Shown piece after piece: positions 8,160 to 16,075 of a stretch of DNA of 64,000 bases. The notes under the pieces are model-generated. The model made no database searches and was not told the DNA's origin. It saw only the letters and a list, made by a program, of their open reading frames with translations. The number at the start of each line of letters is the position of its first letter. The first letter of the stretch is position 1. The translations under genes and the position numbers were made by a program. This DNA comes from Parapusillimonas sp013416435. GTDB taxonomy: Bacteria; Pseudomonadota; Gammaproteobacteria; Burkholderiales; Burkholderiaceae_B. The DNA lies in the NCBI RefSeq assembly GCF_052180245.1, contig NZ_CP197474.1:3782001-3846000 (forward strand), written 5' to 3'.

Positions 8160-9545
8160 ATGCGTTACCGCTCTCAATCCGTCGCATACTGGTATTTCGC
8201 GCTAGCCCTGATTCTCTTCGGGCTGCAACTCGTCTTCGGGCTGCTGTCGGCCGCCAAGTACCTGGGGCCCGACCCGCTGCTGAACATCATGCCCTTCGAC
8301 GTCACCAAGACCATCCACACCAACCTGCTGATCGTATGGGTGCTGACGGGCTTCATGGGCGCCACCTACTGGATCATCGCCGACGAATCCCGTTCCGAGC
8401 TGCATAGCGTCAAGCTTGCCTACATACAGCTCATCCTCTGGGCCATCATGGGCGTCACCGCCATCATCGGCTATTTCTTCCGCTACGGCACGGGCAACAA
8501 GCTGCTGGAACAACCGCTGCCCCACAAGCTGGTCATCGTCGTGTGCATGCTGATCTTTTTATACAACATCGGCATGACCATCAAGAAGTCCGGCCGCTTC
8601 ACCACCACCGAAGGCGTGCTGCTGCTGGGCTTGGGCAGCTCGGCCGTGCTGTACCTGCCGGCGCTGCTGCACTACGAGAACTACATCGTCTCCATCTACT
8701 ACCGCTGGTGGACCATCCACCTTTGGGTAGAAGGCGTATGGGAAATGATCCAGGGCTCCTTCCTGGCCTACCTGCTCATCCGCTTGTCGGGCGCCGACCG
8801 CGAAGTGCTTGAAAAATGGCTGTACGTCATCGTGGGCCTCGTCTTCATTGCGGGCATACTGGGCACCGCCCACCACTATTACTGGGTCGGCGTGCCTTCG
8901 TATTGGCTGCCCCTGGGCGGATTCTTCAGCGCGCTGGAACCCGTCGCCCTGGTCGGCATGGCCATGTACGCCTACTTTGCCATGCGGCGCACCGGCGTTC
9001 GCCACCCCAACGGGCTGGCCCTGCACTGGACCATAGGCAGCGCCGTGTTCACCCTGTTTGGCGCCGGCCTGCTGGGCCTGGCGCACACCTTCCCCGACAT
9101 CAACAAATGGACGCACGGCACCCTGATCACCGCCATGCACGGGCATGCCGCCTTCTATGGCGCCTACGCCATGATCGTCATGGCCGTCATCAGCTATGCG
9201 CAGCCCAGCCTCACCGTGGGCCGCAGCGACCAAGGCACGCCCATCGGCTACTGGGCCTTCTGGCTGCAGATCGCCGGCATGTTCGGCATGACGCTGTCCT
9301 TCGCCACCGCGGGCATCGGTCAGGTCTATCTGGAACGCGTGCTGGGCATCGGCTACCTGGACGTGCAACTGAAAATACAAGTGCACTTCCTGATGCTGGT
9401 CGCCACCGCCTCGCTGTTTGCCGTGGGCGTCGGCTTGTTCATCTATGACTTCTTCCGGCATGCGCCGCGACTGGAGCCCATACAAGAATTGGACGCTACC
9501 GACCACCACCACGCTGGCGGCCTGGCCAGCGGCCGGAGCGCCTGA
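8160..9545 (+). CDS. norB: Nitric oxide reductase subunit B
   Basis: The 461-residue catalytic subunit, a haem-copper-superfamily integral membrane protein with about twelve helices. Haem and non-haem iron ligand regions are visible: IHTNLLIVW, WTIHLWVEGVWEMIQG with its conserved histidine and glutamates, GTAHHYYWVG, and MHGHAAFYGAYAM. Length and motifs match cytochrome-c-dependent NorB; it has no N-terminal extension of the quinol-dependent qNor type, in line with a separate norC. A ribosome binding site (AGGAG) sits before the ATG. norQ starts one base after its stop. Confidence 0.96.
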   Translation: MRYRSQSVAYWYFALALILFGLQLVFGLLSAAKYLGPDPLLNIMPFDVTKTIHTNLLIVWVLTGFMGATYWIIADESRSELHSVKLAYIQLILWAIMGVTAIIGYFFRYGTGNKLLEQPLPHKLVIVVCMLIFLYNIGMTIKKSGRFTTTEGVLLLGLGSSAVLYLPALLHYENYIVSIYYRWWTIHLWVEGVWEMIQGSFLAYLLIRLSGADREVLEKWLYVIVGLVFIAGILGTAHHYYWVGVPSYWLPLGGFFSALEPVALVGMAMYAYFAMRRTGVRHPNGLALHWTIGSAVFTLFGAGLLGLAHTFPDINKWTHGTLITAMHGHAAFYGAYAMIVMAVISYAQPSLTVGRSDQGTPIGYWAFWLQIAGMFGMTLSFATAGIGQVYLERVLGIGYLDVQLKIQVHFLMLVATASLFAVGVGLFIYDFFRHAPRLEPIQELDATDHHHAGGLASGRSA

Positions 9546-9546
9546 C

Positions 9547-10374
9547 GTGGCCGAGCAGTCCAACGCCGTGGCCAGGCTGGATAGGCGAGAGGGCAGCCAG
9601 GAACCGCCCTATTACCTGCCTGCAGCCGACGAGGTGGCACTGTTCGAACAGTGCCACCACAACAAATTGGCGGTCATGCTGAAGGGGCCCACCGGCTGCG
9701 GCAAAACGCGCTTTGTGGAGCACATGGCCTGGCGCCTGCAACGCCCGCTGATCACCATTTCCTGCCACGACGACCTCAGCGCCAGCGACCTCATCGGCCG
9801 CTTCCTGATCCGGCACGACAGCACCGTCTGGCAAGACGGCCCGCTGACCACCGCCGTGCGCAACGGCGCCATCTGCTACCTGGACGAGGTCGTCGAAGCC
9901 CGGCAGGACACCATCGTCGTCCTGCACCCCCTTACCGACTACCGCCGCCAGCTGCCCATAGACAAGACCGGCGAAGTCATCGACGCCGCGCCCGGCTTCC
10001 AACTGGTGGTGTCCTATAACCCGGGCTACCAGCGCATGCTGAAAGACCTGAAGCCCAGCACACGGCAGCGTTTTGTTGCCCTGGACTTCGACTTTCCGCC
10101 CGCCGACCGTGAAGCCCAGATCATCACCCAGGAAAGCGGCGTGCCGGCCGACACCGCCCATGCCTTGGTCGCCCTGGCCCACAAGCTGCGCGCCTTGCAG
10201 GACCGCGGCTTGGCCGAAGTGCCCAGCACCCGCCTGCTGGTCGCCACCGCCCACCTCATTGCCCGCGGCATCCCCATCAAGCGCGCCTGCCAAGTCGCCC
10301 TGGTGTCGCCCCTGTCGGACGACGCATCCCTGCTGGCCGCCATGAACGACCTGGTCGACCTGACCTTTCCGTGA
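9547..10374 (+). CDS. norQ: NorQ, MoxR-type AAA+ ATPase
   Basis: A 275-residue MoxR-family AAA+ ATPase with Walker A GPTGCGKT, Walker B CYLDEV and a sensor region around VSYNPGY. With NorD it is needed to activate NorCB, by analogy with CbbQ/CbbO, probably by inserting the non-haem iron. The start is taken as the GTG at 9547, one base after the norB stop; the open frame extends into norB, but this start fits family length and tight operon spacing. norD follows after 15 bp. Confidence 0.92.
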   Translation: MAEQSNAVARLDRREGSQEPPYYLPAADEVALFEQCHHNKLAVMLKGPTGCGKTRFVEHMAWRLQRPLITISCHDDLSASDLIGRFLIRHDSTVWQDGPLTTAVRNGAICYLDEVVEARQDTIVVLHPLTDYRRQLPIDKTGEVIDAAPGFQLVVSYNPGYQRMLKDLKPSTRQRFVALDFDFPPADREAQIITQESGVPADTAHALVALAHKLRALQDRGLAEVPSTRLLVATAHLIARGIPIKRACQVALVSPLSDDASLLAAMNDLVDLTFP

Positions 10375-10389
10375 CCCCCGGGCAACAAC

Positions 10390-12432
10390 ATGGCTGAAGC
10401 GGAAGACGTCATCACCGATGCGGCCCGTCACGCCACCATCTATGCCCGCGACCTGTGGCAGCGCCATCGCGGCAAACCCGACACCCCTCGCCCACTGGGC
10501 CTTGCCGACGTCGCCCACCGCCTGAACCTGTTGATTGGCGCCGTCTTCAATACTCACTACCCACTGAGGATTGCCCAGGCGCCGGCCATCCCCAGCCTGC
10601 TGCTCAAGATATTCCGGCGGCAAGACGTGACCCCTGGCCGCAGCGCCCTGCCCGCCACCGACGGCAGGTCCATCTGGCTGCCCGCCGACCTGCAGACCAC
10701 CGACCATGGCATCGCTATAGAGCGCTACCGCTGCCTGGCCCTGCAACAAGCCATGCGCGCCCAACGCGGCAGCCCAGCGCTGGCCGGCCGGGATCCCGAC
10801 CCGCGCGTACGCGCCCTGTACCTGATCCTGGAAGCCCAGGCCTGCGACCGGGAACTGGCCCGACACTTGCCCGGCATGGCAGCATCGCTGAACCGACTGC
10901 GGCACTGGGCGATGCAAGCGCGGCCCGACATACGTCAGCTTCCCGAGTCATGCCGCCCGTTGGAACAATGGTTGCAGAGCCTGTTGATCCAACCTGTGGG
11001 TGTAGCGAATACCACCTCCCAGGACTTGCCCAACTGCATCGCCCCACAGGAATCACTGAGTCTCGCCCGGCAGCTAGTCAAAGACCTGGACGACCGCCAG
11101 CCTGGCAAAGCGCCCCACACTCACGCCCTGATCAAGGACTTCTGGACCGGCGACCTGATCGCAGCAGACGGCGCGACCGCATCCCCGGCAGACTCGCCAG
11201 GCCACGATCAGAACCAGGAGTCCGACCAGACGCCCCGCAGCGCCCGCATGCCGCGTCGTCCCAAACAACGCCAAGCCAAAGAAGACGAAGACGACGACAA
11301 GCCCGGCGTCTGGATGGTGCAGACCAACGCACCACTGGAGAAAGCCGAAGACCCCATGGGCATGCAGCGCCCCGCCGACCGCGACGAAGACACACCCGCC
11401 GACGAGTTCGCCGATGCCTTGTCCGAACTGCCCGAAGCGAGACTGGTATCCACCCCCGGCAAGCCCAAGGAAGTCCTGATCTCGGACGACCCGCCCGACC
11501 AGCGCAGCAAAGTGGCGCAGACCAACACACAAACCGCCCGCCAATTGCTCACCTACCCCGAATGGGACTATCGCCAGAACGGCTACCGCCACCCCGGCGC
11601 CCTGGTCCACCTGATGGCGGCCGACCCCGGCCCCCAAGCCTGGATAGACGCCACACTGACCAGCTACCGCAGTATGCTGGACACCATACGCAAACGCTTC
11701 GAGATCCTGCGCGCCGAACGCCAATGGCTGCGCCGCCAGATGGACGGCGAAGACATAGATCTGGACGCCTGCATAGACGGTGCCGCCGAAGCCCGCGCCG
11801 GCCTGCCCATGCCCCAGGCCCTGTACCGCCAGCAACGTCCCCAGACCCGCAACATGGCCATTACCCTGCTGGTGGACATCAGCGGATCCACCGATTCCTG
11901 GCTGGCCACCAGCAAACGCATCATCGACGTAGAGCGCGAAGCCCTGCTGCTGGTGGCCATCGCCCTGGAAAGCATGGGCGAACCCTACAGCATCCTGGCT
12001 TTCTCCGGCCAAGGCGCACCCAACGTCAGCATCTACCCCATCAAATCCTTTACCGAAGCCTACGACAACGACATCGCTCGCCGCATCGCCGGCCTGGAAC
12101 CCCAGTACTACACCCGCGCCGGCGGCGCATTGCGCCACGCCACTGCGGAGCTGATGAAACAACAGGCGCAGCACAGGCTGTTGCTCCTGCTGTCGGACGG
12201 CAAGCCGAATGACGAGGACCACTACGAAGGCAGGTACGGCGTGGAAGACATGCGCAGCGCTGTGTACGAAGCCAAGGCGCAAGGGATCTTCCCCTTCTGC
12301 CTGACGATAGACCGGCAGGCGGCGTCGTATCTGCCCAGGGTATTTGGGGAAAGGCAGTATGCCTTGTTGAGCCGGCCTGAGGCGTTGCCGGTGGTGTTGC
12401 TGGATTGGATGAAGCGGTTGGTGTCGCGGTAG
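10390..12432 (+). CDS. norD: NorD, von Willebrand A-domain activator
   Basis: A 680-residue protein with a variable, charged middle region (about residues 260-400) and a C-terminal von Willebrand factor A domain carrying the MIDAS motif DISGSTDSW, a later threonine region and a LLSDGKPND loop. It works with NorQ to activate nitric oxide reductase. It ends the nor operon; the only gene after it is the interrupted tRNA-Leu. No NorR or NNR-type regulator gene is in view. Confidence 0.92.
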   Translation: MAEAEDVITDAARHATIYARDLWQRHRGKPDTPRPLGLADVAHRLNLLIGAVFNTHYPLRIAQAPAIPSLLLKIFRRQDVTPGRSALPATDGRSIWLPADLQTTDHGIAIERYRCLALQQAMRAQRGSPALAGRDPDPRVRALYLILEAQACDRELARHLPGMAASLNRLRHWAMQARPDIRQLPESCRPLEQWLQSLLIQPVGVANTTSQDLPNCIAPQESLSLARQLVKDLDDRQPGKAPHTHALIKDFWTGDLIAADGATASPADSPGHDQNQESDQTPRSARMPRRPKQRQAKEDEDDDKPGVWMVQTNAPLEKAEDPMGMQRPADRDEDTPADEFADALSELPEARLVSTPGKPKEVLISDDPPDQRSKVAQTNTQTARQLLTYPEWDYRQNGYRHPGALVHLMAADPGPQAWIDATLTSYRSMLDTIRKRFEILRAERQWLRRQMDGEDIDLDACIDGAAEARAGLPMPQALYRQQRPQTRNMAITLLVDISGSTDSWLATSKRIIDVEREALLLVAIALESMGEPYSILAFSGQGAPNVSIYPIKSFTEAYDNDIARRIAGLEPQYYTRAGGALRHATAELMKQQAQHRLLLLLSDGKPNDEDHYEGRYGVEDMRSAVYEAKAQGIFPFCLTIDRQAASYLPRVFGERQYALLSRPEALPVVLLDWMKRLVSR

Positions 12433-12492
12433 GGGTGGGTGTTAGCTGAACTGAAGGGCCGGAGCAGGAATGCAAAATTTTTAGAGTCTGCG

Positions 12493-12498
12493 TATAAT
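12493..12498 (+). promoter_or_regulatory. Probable promoter (-10) of tRNA-Leu
   Basis: A perfect TATAAT lies 48 bp upstream of the broken tRNA-Leu copy. No good -35 is seen at 16-18 bp. The leader between it and the tRNA holds a 7-bp hairpin (GCCCCGA at 12515-12521, TCGGGGC at 12527-12533) that is not followed by a T-run. By position this is the original promoter of the host's tRNA-Leu gene and may now read through to the intron-containing copy. Confidence 0.6.
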
Positions 12499-12546
12499 TA
12501 CGCCTTCTTGCCACGCCCCGAGTTCTTCGGGGCGACTACTTGAAGT

Positions 12547-12585
12547 GCCCGGGTGGTGAAATTGGTAGACGCAGGGGACTCAAAA
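12547..12585 (+). pseudogene. 5' half of tRNA-Leu(CAA), cut at the anticodon loop
   Basis: These 39 nt are the first 39 nt of a tRNA-Leu(CAA): acceptor strand GCCCGGG, D arm, anticodon stem GGGGA and loop CTCAAAA. The first 36 nt are identical to the complete gene at 12782. Where the 3' anticodon stem (TCCCC) should come, the sequence changes to unrelated DNA (ATAGG). Breaking precisely after the 7-nt anticodon loop, flanked by its symmetric stem, is what a tyrosine recombinase using the anticodon loop as crossover would leave, so I read it as attL. It cannot make a tRNA. Confidence 0.8.
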
Positions 12586-12781
12586 ATAGGCACTTCTACC
12601 TATATACAGCCCTCTGAAAACGTCGTCAAAGCCGCGCCAGGCAAGGGTTTTGAAGGTTTTAGGGTTCTTAGACAGAAGGCCGTTTTTTCGGTCTAGGAGC
12701 CATATAGGAGCCAACAGCCATCATGGTGGCTCCAGACAGGTAGTACGAGGTAGTAGTTGTTGTACACTGCTTCACGATTTT
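12586..12781. other. Non-coding left end with short repeats, possible integrase arm sites
   Basis: About 196 bp without a supported gene separate the broken and the intact tRNA copies. GGAGCCA occurs twice 11 bp apart (12696-12702, 12707-12713), and its inverse TGGCTCC follows at 12727-12733. Such spaced short repeats next to an attachment core could be arm sites for Int, Xis or AlpA, but this is inference. A TACACT hexamer at about 12759 is a weak -10 candidate for the second tRNA copy. Confidence 0.4.
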
Positions 12782-13101
12782 GCCCGGGTGGTGAAATTGG
12801 TAGACGCAGGGGACTCAGACCAAATTTGAGCCCTCCGAGGGAAACCTCAGAGGTGAAGCCCGTCAAACTCGGTGAAGGCCCTGGACGCAAGTCCGAGCTA
12901 ATGCCGAGCCAAGCCTTGGAGCCGAAAGGTTCCTCGGAAGGTGTAGAGAGCAGACGGCGGGCACCTAAGGCTGAAAAGCTATGGTGAAGGCGTGCTCCAG
13001 ACCACGAACGTCATGCGCAAGCATGGCGGCGGCGAAAGCCGAAGTGGGAAGAAAATCCCCCGCCGCAAGGCGTGCCGGTTCGATTCCGGCCCCGGGCACC
13101 A
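12782..13101 (+). tRNA. tRNA-Leu(CAA) gene interrupted by a group I intron
   Basis: Exon 1 (12782-12816) holds the acceptor strand, D arm and 5' anticodon stem to C34. Exon 2 (13052-13101) holds the rest, including variable arm CGCCGCAAGGCG, T arm GCCGGTTCGATTCCGGC, acceptor strand CCCGGGC, discriminator A and an encoded CCA. Joining them gives an 85-nt class II tRNA with anticodon loop CTCAAAA, anticodon CAA, reading UUG codons. All stems pair perfectly, so the gene should be functional after splicing. It lies 235 bp downstream of a broken copy with the same 5' half and 175 bp upstream of an integrase. Confidence 0.93.
12817..13051 (+). ncRNA. Group I self-splicing intron in the tRNA-Leu anticodon loop
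   Basis: This 235-nt insert shows the conserved core of tRNA-type (IC3-like) group I introns. Resemblance to the Azoarcus tRNA-Ile intron, judged from memory, includes GTCAAACTCGGTGAA, ATGCCGAGCCAAGCC, GGTGTAGAGAGCAGACGGC, CACCTAAGG and CTATGGTGAAGGC. P1 can form between 12814-12819 (CTCAGA) and 12825-12830 (TTTGAG). P7 pairs GAGCA (12948-12952) with TGCTC (12993-12997), where Azoarcus has GACUA/UAGUC, a compensatory change. The intron ends in G (13051), as required. The splice-site pair is C-G instead of the usual U-G wobble, because position 34 is C here. No homing endonuclease is encoded. Confidence 0.92.
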
Positions 13102-13154
13102 ACGGCTTGTTCCAGACACGTTCAAGTTGCACCAAATTCTCAAGGAAATCATGC

Positions 13155-13276
13155 GGTTAGGTTAGAAACCTAACCCATGAGGTTCCATCAAGTTTCAGCA
13201 AATCCCAACGTTGCGTGCCCCCCAAGGTGTACCCTAGACTAGTTGTACCCAGTTTTCTTTTTGCAGGGGTACACCT
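13155..13276. promoter_or_regulatory. Inverted repeats upstream of the integrase
   Basis: Two features fill the gap between tRNA and integrase. A perfect 9-bp inverted repeat with a 3-nt loop (GGTTAGGTT 13155-13163, AACCTAACC 13167-13175) is followed by a 10-bp inverted pair (AGGTGTACCC 13225-13234, GGGTACACCT 13267-13276), with a related TTGTACCC at 13243-13250 between. The second repeat ends right against the integrase ATG, so a protein bound there would block its expression. Possible binders are the integrase itself or the AlpA-type regulator; this is inferred from position. Confidence 0.5.
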
Positions 13277-14560
13277 ATGGGATTCTTGACTGACCTGAAG
13301 ATCCGCACCCTCTCGCCCAGCGTCAAAGAACAGATGTTCAGTGACGGCGATGGCCTCTACCTTCGCGTGCGCGCATCCAGCAAGAGCTGGCTCTATCGGT
13401 ACAAATCCGGTACGAAGCAAATCAAGATCGGCCTGGGCGCCTACCCCACCGTGACCCTCGCAATGGCACGTGAACTCACCAGAGAGGCGAACGCGCTACG
13501 CGCCCAAGGCATCGACCCGCAGGACGCCCGACGTGAGCAGCAAGAGCAAGCCAAGATCGCCAAGATGAATACTTTCGAGCTGATGGCGCGCGCCTGGCTC
13601 GAAAGTGCCAGCAAGGATCGCGTCTGGTCTGCCGGCTACAAAAGCAAGGTCACTCGCCACCTGGAGATTCACGTATTTCCCTGGGTAGGTGACAAAGCAA
13701 TGGAGACCATCAGGCCCCCGGAAATCGTTCGATGCCTGCATCGCATCAAGGATCGTGGCAACCTGGAAACGGCACAGCGTGTCCGCGAGGCCGTCCAGCA
13801 TGTCTATCAGTACGCTGTAGATACCGGCGTACTGGAACCGGCCCAGAACTTCGTCAACAACCGTACGGGTGGCTTGCCAACACCACGCGGCCGTCACTAC
13901 GCCGCCATCACTGACCCGCAACTACTGGGCCAACTGTTGAGGGACATGCGCGCCTACTCCGGCAACTTCATTTCCGTTGCCGCCTTGCGCTTGGCGCCCC
14001 TGGTCTTCCAGCGGCCCGGCCAGCTGCGCCTGGCACATTGGGAAGATGTCGATCTCAAAAAGGGACTGTGGCGCTGCCCGCCAGAGAACATGAAGATGCG
14101 CGAGTGGCAGAAACGCGATAGCCGCACCCCTGCGCATATTGTGCCCCTGTCACGCCAGGCGCGACGGATTCTAGAGGATCTGCTGCCGATTACCGGCCCG
14201 TCCGGCCCTGTGTTCCCCAACATGGCCAGGCGCTCTGACAAATCACGCTATATCAGCGAAAACACGATCAACTCGGCTTTGCGCACGCTGGGGTACGACA
14301 CCAAGGAACAAATCACGGGCCATGGCTTTCGGGCCACCGCACGCACGATGATCCGAGAATATCTTGGCTGGGAATCGGACGTCATCGAACGCCACCTGGC
14401 GCACGTGTCGAAAGAAGAACTGGGTGCCAGCTACGACCGCGCCACCTTCTTGGCTCAGCGCAAAGTGATGGTGCAGCAGTGGGCGGATTTTCTGGATGAG
14501 CTGGAGGCGGGAAAAATGCCCAAACTTGCGGAAAACGTCCTCTGGCTCAAGCGTGCGTAG
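13277..14560 (+). CDS. int: P4-like tyrosine integrase
   Basis: A 427-residue site-specific recombinase. The N-terminal DUF4102-type arm-binding domain (about residues 5-85, with FSDGDGLYLRVRASSKSW) and core-binding domain are followed by the catalytic domain with Arg in FQRPGQLR, HGFR (His-x-x-Arg) and the tyrosine nucleophile in ASYDRATFLAQR. All catalytic residues are present and length is normal, so it should be active. Such integrases typically use tRNA genes as targets. It reads away from the tRNA and into the element. The ATG at 13277 follows AGGGG and abuts an inverted repeat likely to regulate it. Confidence 0.93.
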   Translation: MGFLTDLKIRTLSPSVKEQMFSDGDGLYLRVRASSKSWLYRYKSGTKQIKIGLGAYPTVTLAMARELTREANALRAQGIDPQDARREQQEQAKIAKMNTFELMARAWLESASKDRVWSAGYKSKVTRHLEIHVFPWVGDKAMETIRPPEIVRCLHRIKDRGNLETAQRVREAVQHVYQYAVDTGVLEPAQNFVNNRTGGLPTPRGRHYAAITDPQLLGQLLRDMRAYSGNFISVAALRLAPLVFQRPGQLRLAHWEDVDLKKGLWRCPPENMKMREWQKRDSRTPAHIVPLSRQARRILEDLLPITGPSGPVFPNMARRSDKSRYISENTINSALRTLGYDTKEQITGHGFRATARTMIREYLGWESDVIERHLAHVSKEELGASYDRATFLAQRKVMVQQWADFLDELEAGKMPKLAENVLWLKRA

Positions 14561-14618
14561 TCCAAGCCTGCTTGGTTTTCCATAGTAACCCAGAGCATCC
14601 CAGAAATGGTATATTCAC

Positions 14619-14987
14619 ATGGAGCCTTCCACCATGAAGCCGCTTTTCTGGCTTGGCAGCAGTAAGAAAGACCTGTTGGCTCTGCCGGTGGCCGTACGAA
14701 AGTTCTTCGGCCATGCGCTCGACACCGCCCAGCGCGGCGAACAGCACGAAGCAGCGAAAGTGTTGAAGGGTTTTGGCAGTGCTGGCGTACTGGAAATTGT
14801 CGAAGACCATACTGGCGGCACTTACCGGACTGTGTACACCGTGCGTTTCGCTGAAGCCATATTCGTACTGCACGTTTTTCAAAAGAAGAGCAAGCGAGGT
14901 ATTGAAACACCCAAGCCTGATATGGACATCATTCGTCAGCGCATGAAGGCCGCCGCAACCGTCGCGCAGGAGTTGAGAAATGAATAA
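14619..14987 (+). CDS. RelE/HigB-type toxin (Gp49-like)
   Basis: A 122-residue protein with the phage-derived Gp49/HigB toxin pattern: PLFWLGSSKKDLLALP near the start, VRKFFGHAL, GSAGVLEIVEDH, TYRTVYTVRF and a C-terminal FVLHVFQKKSKRG. Relatives are ribosome-dependent mRNA endonucleases. Its end overlaps the start of an HTH gene by 8 bp, the usual toxin-first higBA arrangement, so the pair should act as an addiction module that keeps the ICE in the cell. The start may be the ATG at 14619 or at 14634. Confidence 0.82.
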   Translation: MEPSTMKPLFWLGSSKKDLLALPVAVRKFFGHALDTAQRGEQHEAAKVLKGFGSAGVLEIVEDHTGGTYRTVYTVRFAEAIFVLHVFQKKSKRGIETPKPDMDIIRQRMKAAATVAQELRNE

Positions 14988-15315
14988 ACGCATCATTGAA
15001 GGGATTGAGGTCGAAGCCAGTTCGGGGAACGTGTTTGCCGACCTGGGCCTGCCTGGTGCCGACAAACTACAGATCAAGTCTGGTCTGACCGTCGAAATTG
15101 CCAAAGCCATCCGCGAACGCGGGCTGACGCAAGCCGAAGCGGCGAAGCGCATGAGTCTGACCCAACCCAAGGTGTCGAGCTTGCTACGTGGCGAGTTTTC
15201 GAATTTCTCCGAGCGCAAGCTGATGGACTGCCTGAACCGTCTGGGCTATGACATTGAAATTCGTGTGCGCGAGACGGCAGAGCCAATCGGTCATCTGGTG
15301 TTGACCCACGCCTAA
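14980..15315 (+). CDS. XRE-family antitoxin (HigA-like)
   Basis: A 111-residue protein with a helix-turn-helix domain (about residues 43-80, LTQAEAAKRMSLTQPKVSSLLRG) typical of HigA-type antitoxins of the Gp49 class. It overlaps the toxin gene by 8 bp, so the two are co-expressed and the antitoxin probably represses the shared promoter. The C-terminal end (YDIEIRVRE) matches the beta-strand tail seen in this antitoxin subgroup. Confidence 0.85.
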   Translation: MNKRIIEGIEVEASSGNVFADLGLPGADKLQIKSGLTVEIAKAIRERGLTQAEAAKRMSLTQPKVSSLLRGEFSNFSERKLMDCLNRLGYDIEIRVRETAEPIGHLVLTHA

Positions 15316-15323
15316 GTCGATGA

Positions 15324-15614
15324 CTAGGATGTGGCCGCTGCAACACGCCTGACACGGCCACCAGCGGAGCTGGTTTCCTCCACACAATGGGTTAGTGGCC
15401 GATAGCTCACCGGATCTTCGATCCATTCCAATAATGCCGCGCGCCGCCATCCTTTAGCTCGTCCACCGAGCGATACAGGAGCGGGAAAATCCCCTGATGC
15501 AATACGACGGTAAAGACTTGAACGGCTCAAGGCTGTAATCCGTAACACGTCCGCCATGCGGTAAAAGGCTGGTTCAGGCTGGCCGAGTTTTTCGACAACA
15601 TCTGACTGTGACAT
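15324..15614 (-). CDS. AlpA-family regulator
   Basis: A 96-residue MerR-like winged-helix protein of the AlpA family, with YRMADVLRITALSRSSLYR, a basic wing (GDFPAPVSLGG) and RRAALLEWIED. AlpA proteins activate excision or integrase expression in P4-like elements. The start at 15614 (MSQSDVV) is preferred over 15626 because GGGAG precedes it at proper distance. It is convergent with the antitoxin gene, 8 bp apart. The inverted repeats near the integrase start are candidate targets. Confidence 0.82.
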   Translation of the reverse strand: MSQSDVVEKLGQPEPAFYRMADVLRITALSRSSLYRRIASGDFPAPVSLGGRAKGWRRAALLEWIEDPVSYRPLTHCVEETSSAGGRVRRVAAATS

Positions 15615-15626
15615 AACTGCTCCCAT

Positions 15627-16075
15627 AGGTCTCCGATAGCACCTATAGGATGCCTGACCGTATCATGCAGCAAAACTCACTGGAGAGTGCTACAGCAAAG
15701 TACGGCAAGGTGGGCTGGACCTTATGCTACCGTGAGGCGCGTCTTGAAGTTCGAGAAGGCTTGCTGTAACGTACTCGGTCGCAATAGAAACAGCGAACAT
15801 GCCCAGATGTCACCTTCGCCATACTCAACGAAGGCGAAAATTACAGCACACTCGCGCTCTTCCAGAAAAATGGGACTGCACTTGCCGGACGTGCTGCTTG
15901 TCCCGTCGCTGGCCATGCAAGAACTTGGATCATGCGGTCTCTCTACTACCTTCTTCTTCGATGCTCAGGACCGCCTGGTGCGTCGCATGTGGGAAGCTGA
16001 TACTTGCCACCTCAGCCGCACCGTCTCTCGCCGCTTTACCCTATCGCTCGATCACAACCAAAAGAGGAAGCTGGC
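15627..16075. other. Region without a supported gene
   Basis: About 450 bp between the AlpA gene and the persulfide dioxygenase gene. Reading frames of up to 141 codons exist (15687-16112, plus strand), but they overlap the end of a real gene, lack a ribosome binding site and have no recognisable domain. I see no transposase remnant, tRNA or clear repeat. Promoter elements for alpA are expected near its right-hand edge. Confidence 0.5.

Noticed and set aside
12515..12533. GCCCCGA/TCGGGGC hairpin after norD as its terminator
   Set aside because: It lacks a T-run and lies downstream of the tRNA promoter, in the tRNA leader; a role in ending nor transcription is not supported.
12757..12987. A 76-codon reading frame across the second tRNA-Leu copy and intron
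   Set aside because: It runs through tRNA and conserved intron RNA structure; it is not a homing endonuclease and has no domain.
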